Below, piece by piece: positions 25,624-36,162 of a stretch of DNA of 57,500 nt (positions are counted from its first letter, which is position 1; each line of letters begins with the position of its first letter). A program made the position numbers and the translations under genes. The DNA is from Symbiodinium natans. Its lineage: Eukaryota; Sar; Dinophyceae; Suessiales; Symbiodiniaceae. The stretch covers positions 903,876 to 961,375 of the forward strand of contig CAJNDS010002601.1 in the NCBI GenBank assembly GCA_905221605.1, read 5' to 3'. The notes beneath the pieces are model-generated. The model saw only the letters and a program-made list of their open reading frames with translations. It did no database searches and was not told the origin of the DNA.

Positions 25624-25722
25624 GCGCAGCCCTAAACTTAAAGCCTCAATCATGCTTGTTTCCCCAGATCTGGCTATCCACGCAACGCATCGCCGTGGTA
25701 GCGCAGGAGCCATGTTGCGCAT
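25624..25722 (-). CDS. candidate exon ending at a GTTTAGGG donor
   Basis: 33 codons from ATG 25722, containing ARSGETSMIEALSLGLR and ending CGC|GTTTAGGG in phase 0. No acceptor is visible just upstream, so it could be a first exon. The plus strand is open too (a possible exon after TTTCCCCAG at 25668), so the strand is unsure. Confidence 0.25.
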
Positions 25723-26327
25723 TTTGGGGTTGGTGGAACCCAAAAAAGTTAAAAAATGGTACCGCTGGGCTACGAAACCCTAAACCCTAAACCCTGAACC
25801 CTAAACCCTAAACCCGAAACCCTAAACCCTGAACCCTAAACCCTGAACCCTAAACCCTAAACCATGCTAAGTAGTGGGATGTTCAGGAGCAGCCCGCCCC
25901 AAAGACCATGGTCCAGAAGTCTCTCTCTGCCTTGCGTGGCTTTTGGGGGGCAAGGGATATCTAGTGCCCCTGGGGGGTGGGTGTTTCTGGGGTGGGGGGA
26001 CGGCGGATGCTTTTGGGGTTGGGGGACGGCGGATGCTTTTGTAAGTGTATTATAAGGTGTTTTGGGATGTTTGGTGGCCAAGGTCGACAGGACAAAAAAA
26101 ACACCCCAAAAAAAGTGCAGGCCGAAGCCAGACATGTCCCGAACCCAACGAGTACAAACCTTAAACCTGAAACCCCTCAACCCCTAAACCCTAGAAACCT
26201 GAAAAAAAACCCTACTAACCTGAAACCCCTCAACCCTAAACCCTAGAAACCTGAAACCCCTGAACCCCCAAACCCTGAACGCCCCTCGGCCCTCAACGAA
26301 CCTCGCAGACCCCTGCTCGAGGTCCCC

Positions 26328-26478
26328 AAACCCTAAACCCTAAACCCTAAACCCTAAACCCTAAACCCTAAACCCTAAACCCCAGACCCTAAACCCTAAA
26401 CCCTAAACCCTAAACCCTAAACCCTAAACCCTAAACCCTAAACCCTAAACCCTAAACCCTAAACCCTAAACCCTAAAC
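26328..26478 (-). repeat. CCCTAAA array, about 150 bp
   Basis: Twenty-one units, one CCCCAGA. It begins immediately after candidate exon 26577-26479 on the minus strand. Confidence 0.9.
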
Positions 26479-27745
26479 CTCAGGGCTCGGCGACCCAGGC
26501 ATGCAGGATACTCCCGGAGCGCCTCGAAGCTCGAAGCAGCCAAGGGCTTGGTGCTTGGCGTTTTCGGGCTGAAGGCCCTTAAGCCCTAGTAGGGTTTAGG
26601 GTTTAGGGTTTAGGGTTTAGGGTTTAGGGTTTAGGGTTTAGGGTTTAGAGTTTTGTGGTGGGCTGAGGTGCTTTCATGTGTCGGCTTGTCGGCTTGAGCC
26701 GGAGGCTCTTAAATTTAGGGTTTAGGGCTTAGGGTTTGGGGACATGTCTGGTTGCGCCGACTTCGGAGTCGCATGCCGACAACTATGTCTTGTGTGATCT
26801 GACCTGTGTCCTGCTGGAAATCTTGGACGAGGTATTCGTACGGCGTATCTTCTACTAATTGTGAGGGAAGTTTAGGGCAAGCAGCCTTTTGGTTAAATCA
26901 GGGGTTCTGGAGTGACAGAATCCCTTTCTCCGCAATCCCCTCCCCCCCAAAAAAAAAACCTAAACCCTAAACCCTAAAACCTAAACCCTGAAGCCAAACC
27001 CTAAACCCTATACCTTAGATCCGAAACCCATGTAGTCGAGTCCTGCTTCGAGTCGATGCAAGATCTGCGCAGAACCTCATCGGACTTCGTGTCCCCGGGC
27101 CCAACTTGTGTAGTCTGCACACATATTTTAGGCTTCTCTGGTTCAGGGTTTAGGGTTTAGGGTTTCGGGTTTAGGATCTGGGTTTAGGAGAGGCAGGCAG
27201 GGCTTATGGTATGGGTATATTACACCCTACGCCCTACACCCCAAACCCTAAACCCTAAACCCTAAAACCTAAACCCTAAACCTTAAGCCCTAAACCCTAA
27301 ACCCGAAACCCTAAACCCTAAACCCTACCCTCCCTGCACATCAACCCTCCTGCCTGGGTCTCGGCATGGCGATGTGGCGAAGAGCTTCACGCTGATCTCG
27401 TCTATGGCTGCTCTATTTCCGGCTACTTGCCGGTAGCAACGGGCCTCTACAAGGCTTTGGGCTTATGAGTCCTAAACCCCAAACCCTAAACCCTGAACCC
27501 CTAAACCCCTAAACCCTGCGCCATGAAGCCTGATGCCTGCCCCCAGAACACCCCAAAGCCTTGAGCCAGGACCCTCTTTATGTTCCATGCCCTGAAGGCT
27601 ACCCTAAACCCTAAACCCTAAACCCTAAACCCTAAACCCTAAACCCTAAACCCTATACATGAGCTCGAAGTCCAGTCTGCCTCGTCTTCTTGGGCTGCTC
27701 AGCTTGGGGATACTTGCCTTTGGACCCAGGTGCTGCAGCAGACAT
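26479..27745 (-). CDS. candidate five-exon 5' part of a gene with telomeric introns
   Basis: Proposed exons, all phase 0: 27745-27659 (starts ATG; MSAAAPGSKGKYPQAEQPKK), 27444-27346 (NRAAIDEISVKLFATSPCR), 27135-27028 (GDTKSDEVLRRSCIDSKQD), 26885-26784 (VEDTPYEYLVQDFQQDTGQI) and 26577-26479 (GLQPENAKHQALGCFELRG). Donors of exons 1 and 5 are the first bases of telomeric arrays (GTATAGGG, GTTTAGGG); acceptors are AG or AAG. No known family is recognised. Some segments also read open on the other strand; minus is preferred because it gives a start codon, constant phase and agreement with neighbouring genes. The exon 4 end is uncertain: GT at 26783 or 26743. Confidence 0.35.
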
Positions 27746-28474
27746 CAAGGGTGCCCCAAGTTCATGTGGCTCTTGCGTTTAGGGGCTTCTAGGACATGAA
27801 AGGGCATTCTAAGTTGTGCGCACATTTAGGTGATTTATGTAGGTAGGTTTCAACTTCAACATGCCATGGCTCAGAAACAAGACCCACAGAAAAGACTGCG
27901 GCTTCAGTGCAAACCAAAGAAGATTTCACCCATGAAGGCCGCCATGTGACAAGAACTGCAAGAAACACCCAATCTCGGGACTTCATAATTAGAAGAGGGT
28001 TTTTGGCGGTCAGTAAGTAGTACAGTTTTTTTAAAGGGACCGTAAGGGAATACTCTTAGCAATTCTTCCGACCCCTACATCAACTGAAAAAGCAACTGAG
28101 GGCTGCCAGCTCCGCATCTTTCTGGCTCTGCCTGGGGGGTGGTCTGTCCGCAAACTCGAATCATAAGGATTTCAGCCACTGAAAAGCGGATTTCACGGTG
28201 TGAAGAATCCACCGCAGTGAACATGATAGTACTCAAGCCAATCCTTACGGCAATCTCAATGCTATACAAGGGGGATTGGGAGAGCACTCCGAGCGACTCG
28301 ATCCGGCTGGCTCCCTAGAGCTACCCAGATCGTAAACACCCAGAAGTATAAGCCGAAAAACGGGCCGCGAGGCCTGCGACTTGTTCTTGAAAAGGCATGC
28401 AACACTGGCTCTGTCGGGCAAGTGTCCTGAATTACAGCGCCTTTCCCGGCGCGAGGCTCCTGGTGGCCGGGGGC

Positions 28475-28815
28475 CTAGGCGATTGCCCCTACGTACTTCT
28501 GCAAAGCTCCGTGCCACTCATCACCCCTCCTGACGCACAGGATGTTTGCCCATGGGATCGGGCTGTGGGTGCTCTCATCCTGCATGGTCCAGCAGCCGGT
28601 GATCTTCTGAAGCTTCCCGTTGTTCCCCGCCCAGAAGCAGTCCAGGTCATAGTCATCCAAGTTCTCAGCGACTGAGAGGAGGGACGTTCGGCTCCAGGGT
28701 GAGCCCGTCAAGTCCTGATGCACCTCGAAGAACAGCAGCCGCACAGTCTTCCTAGGTTGCCCAGAAAAACCTGGGCTTAGTAAGGGCGCCCCTTTTTTGC
28801 TTAAAGGGGTACCTA

Positions 28816-28860
<45 letters not shown>

Positions 28861-30125
28861 AAAAGGGGGCACAAAGCTACTACTGGGCATCCTAGTTTCA
28901 AGGCCCTGGAGGCCCCCACCAGCACCAGGGGATCGTGACCCTCCGTGTCCACGGACAGCACGTCCACGCGCGAGAGGCCGCGAGCGGTCATCAGCGTGTC
29001 GACCTCCCAGATTGGGGTTTAGGGTTTAGGGTTTAGGGTTTAGGGTTTAGGGTTTAGGGTTTCGGGTTTCGGGTTTAGGGTAGCTCATGCGCACACACGC
29101 ACATAGACATGCACAGGCAGATACCTTGACCGACCGAGGGACAGAGACAAACAAACACACACACACACACACACACACAAAAGTAGAGACGGAACAAAAA
29201 CACACAGGCTAACCCAGGACAAACGCGTGCTCAGGATGCTCCAACTTGGGGGTTCATGGTACTTATTAACCAATTATACCTGTACAGTACTTACACGCAC
29301 TTAGAAGCCCCTTAAGTGCCCTAATATGGCTATACGAACCATGAACCTCCAAGTAATTGATGAAAAGAATTCTAAACCGTGCCGATCTGCAGATGTTACA
29401 TTGACCTCCACAGTCTGGATTTGACGAGCGTTCCCCGCTGGATCCACCGGGGACGCAACATCGAGCCCGAAGTCTTCGGTGCCCACTTGACCGGATGGGA
29501 AAGCAGCCACACCAACATGGTCAGACACAGCAGCATGGACGATTTCGAATGCGCTGCTGCTGTTCAGGACTCTGTGGTGCAAGCCGCGCATGACCTCCAC
29601 ATTGGCAGACATAGGCTCGACGCATATGACTGTTGGATTGATGGAAGAGCTGGCAGTGCGCTGAGGCCACGTGCTCTGGTTGTTCTGGCAGCTTCCTGCC
29701 CGGATGGCCCCCTCCCCTTTGAGACCTTCATGCCATGCCTGAAAGATGCCGGGACTCCGACCCCAAAGGTCCAGGTACTTGACGGCATCCGCGCCTGTGT
29801 TGCAGCCCACATCCAGAAAGACGGTGTTTGGATCCACGGGCCGGGTGTCATGGGCCAGAAGGTGCGCCACCCAGTCATCCTCTTGGGGGCAGTTCGTTGT
29901 CATTTCAAGGCTGCGAAACGGCAGGCACTGCGATTCCTCCCCACGTCCCAAAGCAATCACTTCGGACAAAGAGGGCCAGGCAGTCAAGGACGACATGCCA
30001 ATTGCCAGCAGGACCCCCACAGTGGCCAGGGCTTCCCGCACATTGCTTCTGAAGAATGGCTGCGTCGACCACCTCTGCTTCTCCACCAAACTCAACATGC
30101 TTTGCATCACGAGGGCCGCGGGCAT
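28475..30125 (-). CDS. FkbM-type SAM-dependent methyltransferase, membrane-anchored, three exons
   Basis: Predicted to transfer a methyl group from S-adenosylmethionine; the acceptor is unknown. Exons on the minus strand are 30125-29406, 29003-28888 and 28751-28475, joining to about 370 residues with stop TAG. The start is the first in-frame ATG; no ATG lies upstream in frame. Residues about 32-52 are hydrophobic and suggest a signal anchor. The SAM-binding motif FLDVGCNTG is near residues 103-111, an acidic ICVEP strand near 166, and the FkbM signature VDVLSVDTEGHD near 253-264. The last exon carries FFEVHQD and a C-terminal block with CFWAGNNGKL and TGCW that I associate with dinoflagellate FkbM proteins. 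The family call is inferred from motifs without a search. The exon 1/2 junction is GAG|GT...AG|G; the exon 2/3 junction is unusual and described separately. Confidence 0.85.
28752..28887 (-). mobile_element. family 6 inverted-repeat element acting as FkbM intron 2 (candidate introner)
   Basis: 136 bp between the VDTEGHD exon and the FFEVHQD exon. Ends are imperfect inverted repeats (GCCCAG...GGGCGCCCC against GCCCAGTAGTAG...GTGCCCCC) around a poly(C)/poly(A) tract at 28819-28864. If the segment from CCCAG to CCTAG is removed, the reading frame continues (phase 2) and the spacing between the GA-SRAL helix and the FFEVH strand looks normal for FkbM. The 5' end would be CC instead of GT. An alternative GT donor inside the element (TTT|GTGCC) also keeps frame but adds about seven residues. 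Confidence 0.6.
28819..28864. repeat. poly(C) to poly(A) tract
   Basis: About 31 C then 14 A, inside FkbM intron 2. Similar C-then-A junctions lie at 26940, 31146, 34565, 40700, 49755 and 57341. Confidence 0.9.
29012..29080 (+). repeat. TTTAGGG array inside FkbM intron 1
   Basis: About nine units with two TTTCGGG; ends a few bases from the exon 2 acceptor. Confidence 0.9.
29251..29350. mobile_element. family 1 element inside FkbM intron 1
   Basis: 100 bp with GGTTCATGGT-type inverted ends. The arms are more diverged than in the 47948 copy. Confidence 0.75.
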
Positions 30126-30368
30126 GGCTGTGGCGGCTGTGCGCACTTCGGAGCTTGGCGAGATTTTGCTTGAGCTGCAACTACTGCGAAATTGGTGCCG
30201 AGCCCAGCGAGACTTGCGAGACCGACCCGAACCCAAGCCCAAACCCCATGCCTCAAACCCTAAACTGCCCTAGGCATCCAAAGTTTATCGGGCCTGAAGC
30301 ATGAAAACCTCTCTACAGGTCTGGTGTCGGCTTGGGAGAGGCTGCCGACTGAGAAGTCTGACAACGCT

Positions 30369-30479
30369 GTATACTTAGTTGCTGAGTTCATAAGCCCCCA
30401 AAGGTGTACACTTTCAGTTCCATAGGGGATTTTAGTATCCCAAACGTGTAAAGTGTACTCACTCAACTACGAAGTATAA
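30369..30479. mobile_element. inverted-repeat element (family 12, single copy)
   Basis: GTATACTTAGTTGCTGAGT at the left against GTTATACTTCGTAGTTGAG from the right; a second inner inverted repeat is GTGTACACTTT/AAAGTGTAC. Confidence 0.65.
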
Positions 30480-31142
30480 CACCCTACAAGGCCCTGGGTT
30501 CAGTCTCTGCTGGCGGGTTGCTCGGCTGATGAACGCGTCTTGTGTGCCAAGCCGCCCGTTCCAGCCTTTGGGGTCTAGTAGGCTTCCATCTTCAACACCC
30601 CAAACCCTAAACCCCAAACCCCAAACCCTAAACCCTAAACCCTAAACTCTAAACCCTAAACCCTAAACTAAGCCCTCTACCGGCCCTAAACCCCAAACTC
30701 TGTGTCGTTTGATGCTTTTCTTCCGAAACCTGCTTTCGCCTACGGCGCATCTCCGAGGCCCTCATTCAGGCCAAGACACCCCTAGGGTTTAGGGTTTAGG
30801 GTTTCGGGTTTAGGGTTTAGGGTTTCGGGTTTAGGGTATAGGGTTTAGGGTTTAGGGTTCAGGGTGTAGGAACTAACCTGAAGCCCTGCAACCAAAGTTC
30901 AAAAGGACCCAGACCTGATATTATACACCCTAAACAAAGCCCTAAAGTCCTAAATACTCTAAAGCCCTAAGCGCAAAAACACCGAAACAGTCTGCAAACC
31001 ATGGAAGCCTGATTGAAAAAAAACTAATTACACACCTTCGAAACCCGATGCACCCATAAAACCCATCCCTGAACACTTAAACAATTCCCAGTGTCTAAAC
31101 CATACTCAAACCTTATGAAAACCACTAGTTCCGCAAGAACCC

Positions 31143-31260
31143 CCTGCCCCCCCCCCCCCCCAAAAAAAAAAAAAAAAAAACGAAAATAAATAAAAGAATA
31201 ATAATAATAATAACAATAATAACACTAATACTGATAATAATAAAATAAAGACGAACATTC
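31143..31260. repeat. poly(C)/poly(A) tract followed by AATAAT-rich sequence
   Basis: 14 C, 19 A, then AT-rich triplet-like repeats; resembles an A-tailed insertion, but no element body is recognised. Confidence 0.75.
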
Positions 31261-32406
31261 TTCCGTATAAGGGCAATATAGGGATTCTTTCATATCTGAA
31301 TACTTTTCGGGGCTCTTAAGCAAAATAGTAGATATCAAGGAAATTAGGCATCCAGTATTGGGGGGATTATTTCATATCTTATATTTGTCGGGGTTCTTAG
31401 GCAAAAATTGCAGATAAGCCCTCCAGACTCTCCGCCAGGGCCCTTCTTGGGCGCTAGGGGATGGAGGTTGGTCCCCTGAGCTCGCCGTTTGGCGAGACGT
31501 CGGGCTCGCATCCTGCCTTTCTTCCTAGCGGTCTGAGGTTGAAGGGGTTTTTGGGGGGTTTAGGGTTTAGGGCTAGGGTTTAGGGTATAGGGTATAGGGT
31601 TTAGGGCTTAGGGTATGGTTTAGGGCTTAGGTTTAGGGATTCGTTCTTGGGGAGTTCAGAACAGGATGCACCTTCGGAACTGTCGAGACCAGCAGGCCAG
31701 GCAAAATGGACCCAGCACGATGCGGTAGGTTGGGTGCTGTATGTAACTTCCAAGTTCAAGTAAGGAATGCTTGGGGTTTCGGTGTTCAGGGCTTAAGAAT
31801 CAAGGATGTCAGGCTTGGGGGAAGAGCCTGATATCTTTGAAGCTGTGATTTCGAAGGTTCAAAACCAGGGATCGTTCAAAACCTAAACCCTAAACCCTAA
31901 ACCCTAGGATCGTGTCAGCGGTCTGGTGCCCTACGCCCCACAGGTGTGAGGAAGCTGCCAGTCAAGCTACGAGTAAGTCGATTTCCGCGGGTTTCTGCAG
32001 CCGGGCTCAGATGGGAACCGGCTGCACCTTGCCAGACTCGACTGATGAAAAAGAGCAGAAGCCCTCAACCCCAAACCCCTAACCACTAACCCCTAAACCC
32101 CCTAAACCCTAAACCCAAACCCTAGACCCTAGACCCTAGGCCCTAAACCCGGACCCTAAACCCTAAACCTTAAACTCTAAATCCTAAATCCTAAACCCTA
32201 AACCGTAAACCCTACACATCAACCCCAAATAAACCCTAAACCAGGGAGGCACCCAAATAAACCCTAAACCAGGGACGGAACCACTCACATGGCGCTGGGA
32301 AGCCTCGAACCCTAAGCCATCTGCAGCGCATCATGCCAACTACTGTACGTAGCAGGGACCCTTTCTTTATACGATATGTGTGCATGATGCCTTTATGAGG
32401 GGGGGT

Positions 32407-32640
32407 AGGGTTTAGGGTTTAGGGTTTAGGGTTTAGGGTTTAGGGTTTAGGGTTTAGGGTTTAGGGTTTAGGGTTTAGGGTTTAGGGTTTAGAGTTTAGG
32501 GTTTCGGGTTTAGGGCTTAGGGTTTACGGTTTAGGGTTTAGGGTTAGGGTTTAGGGTTTAGGGCTTAGGGTTTAGGGTTTAGGGTTAAGGGTTTAGGGTT
32601 CAGGGTTCAGGGTTCAGGGTTAAGGGTTAAGGGTTACGGG
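32407..32640 (+). repeat. TTTAGGG array with variants, 230 bp
   Basis: A dozen perfect units, then mixed variants (TTAAGGG, TTCAGGG) passing into poly(G) at 32644-32670. Confidence 0.9.
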
Positions 32641-32760
32641 TTAGGGGGGGGGGGGGGGGGGGGGGGGGAGGGGGGTTACGAAGATAAGGGACCCCTGATA
32701 TAGATCCCCCTCAAGAATAAGGACTCCAAGAATGCGGTACCCCCTAATGTCGGAAACCGC

Positions 32761-32763
<3 letters not shown>

Positions 32764-32819
<56 letters not shown>

Positions 32820-32868
32820 AAAAGAGAGAAAGAGTGAGTGAGTGAGTGAGTGAGTGAGTGAGTGAGTT
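32764..32868 (+). repeat. (GA)n and (GAGT)n microsatellite
   Basis: About 60 bp of GA with A interruptions followed by nine GAGT units. Confidence 0.95.
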
Positions 32869-32964
32869 GGGTTTCTTAGGGCTTGGGGTTGGTTGGCTCC
32901 GGGCAGATATCAAAAACCTCTATTTCAAGGGGTTTGGGGTCAGGGATGTAAAGCAGGGTAGTGG

Positions 32965-33093
32965 GACTTGGAAACCCCAGAAACCATATTATACTGGTAA
33001 CAAGAGTACCCTTTTCGAGGTTGGTTGCTTAGAAGGGAACCTCGAACCAACAAAAAGAAGGAAAAGTGCCCGCCCCCACTGAGCTACCCAAAA
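32965..33093. mobile_element. family 6 inverted-repeat element with inner hairpin
   Basis: Ends CCCAGAAACCATAT and CTGAGCTACCC; a second inverted repeat (GAGGTTGGTT/AACCTCGAACC) lies inside. Single arms or fragments lie at 25728-25778, 37520-37595 and 51380-51450. Confidence 0.65.
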
Positions 33094-33779
33094 GAGGACT
33101 TCCCCAAACCCTACACCCTAAACCCTAAACCCTATAGATCCTAAACCCTAAACCCTAAGCCCTAAAGGTTGGGGGTTTAGGGTTCAGGGCTTCGCTCATT
33201 TGGGGGCTCCAGAGGCTTAGAGTCACTTACCGAGGGTTTAGGGCTTAGGGTTTAGGGTGTAACCCAAAACCCTTAGATCCCTAACCTTACCTTGAAGCAT
33301 GCTAGACCCCCAACCCTAACCTCAAAAGCACAGCCGAAATCTGCGGTACAATAGATACTCGATCGATTGAATGGTGTATAGGGAAAATTCTGCAGCGAGA
33401 TGTAAGGTACCTAATTCCGTGATTCCCTACTATGAACCAGTGCACCCTGTGAGCCCACGCTCAGGATATAGGCTTTGGGTTTACAGGGTTTAGAGGTTAA
33501 GGGTTTACAGGCTTTAGGGTTTATAGGGCTCAGGGTCTTCAGGGTTTAGGGCTTGGGGTTTGAGAGTTGAACGTCTACTGTTCAGATCCACTGAGTTCCA
33601 CAAACAGGCCCAAAACTTTAAACTCCTCCTCCCTCCCCCCCCCCCCCGTCCGAAAACTAATTTAGGATGTAGGGGGCAGAGGCCGCACTACACCCGACCA
33701 GCCCGAATTGTGACAACAAGTCCTCAGCCTTCTGAACCCCAAACCCTCGAAAATCTGCCGGCCCTACCCCCCCCTGGCT

Positions 33780-33868
33780 CTTAGTAGGGAATGAGGGAAT
33801 GAGGGCCCTACATATACCCTTTGAAACTTTGAGGGAGTATACAGGGCCCTCATTCCGTCGTTCCCCCA
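33780..33868. mobile_element. family 3 inverted-repeat element
   Basis: About 90 bp; arms TTAGTAGGGAATGAGGG and GAATGAGGGCCCT in opposite orientation. Confidence 0.75.
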
Positions 33869-33933
33869 GATAAACCTCTGCTAGTCCCTACTTGCTCCAT
33901 AAACACCCTCAGACCCAAGCCTGGCAGCAGCTC

Positions 33934-34051
33934 ATAAACCCTAAACCCTAAACCCTAAACCCTAAACCCTAAACCCTAAACCCTAAACCCTAAACCCTAA
34001 ACCCTAAACCCTAAACCCTAAACCCTAAACCCTAAACCCTAAACCCTAAAC
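33934..34051 (-). repeat. CCCTAAA array, about 118 bp
   Basis: Nearly perfect; abuts candidate exon 34162-34052. Confidence 0.9.
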
Positions 34052-34162
34052 CCTTCCCAAGGGAGCCCCAGGGATGGAGTCCATCTCTGGCCGACCCAAG
34101 CTTTGGCTCCAGGCCGAAGGAAACGACGTACTCGAGAAACTGTCGGCGAGGTCAGACCCCAC
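34052..34162 (-). CDS. candidate exon, AAG|G to GTTTAGGG
   Basis: 37 codons, phase 0, containing DLADSFSSTSFPSAWSQSLG, ending AGG|GTTTAGGG at the start of a 120 bp array. The plus strand also has an open, protein-like frame. Confidence 0.3.
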
Positions 34163-34563
34163 CTTGAGGATGTTTAGGGTTTAGGGGTTGGGGTGTAGGG
34201 CTTAGGGCTTAGGGTTTTCTAGGGGTTTTAAGGGTTTTTTTTAGGATTGTTTAGGGTTTTTTAGGGTTCAGGGTTTAGGGGGCAGTTAGCAACTGGAGGG
34301 TTTTTTGGGGATGGGGCTTCGGGTTCGGAGCTTGGGGGGTTCAGTTCTTCAAAAGACATTGGGGCTTGATACGCTTCAGAAAGAGAAACCCTAAGCCTAA
34401 ACACCCTGAACACTAAAAGCCCTAAACGCTGTTGGGTTGTGTTGGGGGTTTTTGGAGCTTCGGGAATTTTGACCTTTGCCAAGAGCCGATCTCGACTCTG
34501 GCGCTTTTGTTGGTACTAGTACTCCAAAGTGTAAGAAATGCACCTCATCATAATAGAACCACA

Positions 34564-34595
<32 letters not shown>

Positions 34596-34786
34596 AAACA
34601 ACAAAAGGAAAAGGAGAGAGGGCCAACAAAAAGACATCGACACCCACAAAGCCCTTGAACCCCAATTACACCCCGAGCTTTTAGGAGAAGTTGTCCAGGT
34701 TTAGGGCATTGAGGCCCCTTTACCCCAAACACCAAAATCGCGGTTTAGGGTTTAGGGCTTGGGGCTTCGGGTTTAGAGTTTGAAAC

Positions 34787-34867
34787 TGGAGCCTTGCTTC
34801 CTCGCTGAAGACTCCAATCTTGAGGCCCCGGCAGAGAAGCTAAAAACCGCCTCGGCCAAGATGGGCT
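34787..34867 (-). CDS. candidate exon, phase 0
   Basis: 27 codons between TTCAAG and GTTTCAAAC, containing LASLPGPQDWSLQRGSKAP. The plus strand has a competing frame with a stop at 34872. Confidence 0.25.
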
Positions 34868-35029
34868 CTTGAAGGGTTTAGGGTGCAGGGTTTAGGGTTT
34901 CGGGCGATGTAGAAAGTGTTTAGGGTCGCGGGGTTAGGGTTGCTATGTCCTGCCAGCGGGAAGAAACAAGAGGCCCCAGAAGCCCATCCGAATCCCTCAG
35001 TTTTCGGCTTTGGTTTAGGGTTTAGGGTT

Positions 35030-35118
35030 TAGGGTTTAAGGTTTATGGTTTAGGGTTAAGGGTTAAGGGTTAAGGGTTAAGGGTTAAGGGTTAAGGGTTA
35101 AGGGTTTAGGGTTTAGGG
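35030..35118 (+). repeat. TTAAGGG array
   Basis: Eight uniform TTAAGGG units between standard ones. Confidence 0.9.
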
Positions 35119-35992
35119 GTTCAGGCAGAATCAATTCTTGCTGGAAACCTGCGCAACTCCTTCGATGACAGAGTCAGGGTTCAGGGGTTAGGGCTTTTTG
35201 CGCTCATGCGAACGCATGGCATGGGCTGATGATCAGGACCCAGGACCCTACATTGAGCCTAAGCTCTGCTGAGGCAAGGTGGCCCTACACCCTAGGGTTT
35301 AGGGTTTAGGGTTTAGGGTTTAGGGTTTAGGGTTTAGGGTTTAGGGTTTAGGGTTCAGGGCAGTTCGTAAGACCAGACTTCCGCAGGGGGGCTAGAGGGG
35401 TTAGGGGATGTAGGGGGTTTAGGGGGTTTCGGGTTTAGGGTTAGGCTTTAGGCTTTAAGGGTTAAGGGTTTAGGGTTTGGGGGGATTTAGGGGGTTTAGG
35501 GGGTTTCAGGGGTTTAGGGAGCTCCTTGCCAGAGTCCTTGTTTCATGGGTCGAAGCCGTTCAGGCTCTGTGTTTGATGTAGACCACACTTCAATACACCC
35601 TAAACCCTTAAACTTTTCAACCCGTAACCCTTAAACCCTAAACCCTAACCCCTTGAACCCTCAAACCTAAACCCTAGTCCCTAAACGCTTCAGCCCCTAA
35701 ACCCGTAAGCCCTTATACCCTTAAACCCCAAAACCCTTAAAGCCTGAAACCCTTAAACCCATCCCAGAGGGTGGTCAAGTACTTTAATAAAGGGACTCCA
35801 CCACGTACCTCAGCCTTGGACCCTTAAGATTCTACCCTTGGGTTTTGGGAACCCCTATTTAGGATTATTTAGGATCCTTAAGGTTGTACAAGGGCCATAC
35901 TCGGAGTATCTTCAGGGGAACCTTTAGGGGTACAACCTTAGGGGCACGAGTCTGAATCGCTTGAGTACCAACAAATGGACTTCAATGCAGAT

Positions 35993-36136
35993 TCTCTTCA
36001 GCTCGCTGCAACTCGTCGAGACTCGAGAGCCGGGGGAACTTCTCTTCAGCTCGCTGCAACTCGTCGAGACTCGAGAGCCGGGGGAACTTCTCTTGAGCTC
36101 GCTGCAACTCGTCGAGACTCGAGAGCCGGGGGAACG
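35993..36136 (+). repeat. three tandem 48 bp units
   Basis: Nearly identical units of 48 bp (divisible by three) starting TCTCTTCAGCTCGCTGCAAC. Open in several frames, so possibly coding, but no gene is assigned. Confidence 0.9.
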
Positions 36137-36162
36137 TCAAGGCGACGGAGGTGCATAGTCAA

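Larger units (their letters stand above)
29004..29405 (-). other. intron 1 of the FkbM gene, with telomeric array and mobile element
   Basis: 402 bp with a GT start (GAG|GTCAATG) and an AG|G end (TGGGAG|GTC), joining codons in phase 0. It contains a TTTAGGG array next to the acceptor (29012-29080), a (CA)n run (29153-29178) and a complete family 1 inverted-repeat element (29251-29350). It is the clearest case here of telomeric repeat inside an intron, because the flanking exons belong to a recognisable protein. Confidence 0.75.
30485..33930. other. repeat-rich stretch without recognised gene
   Basis: Telomeric arrays, microsatellites, poly tracts and element arms as listed; the remaining sequence shows no convincing coding signal. 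Confidence 0.5.

Noticed and set aside
26733-26858. Plus-strand 42-codon frame after TTAG, ending in TAA
   Set aside because: Antisense to a minus-strand block that fits the start codon, phase and strand of its neighbours; both cannot be exons of the same gene set.
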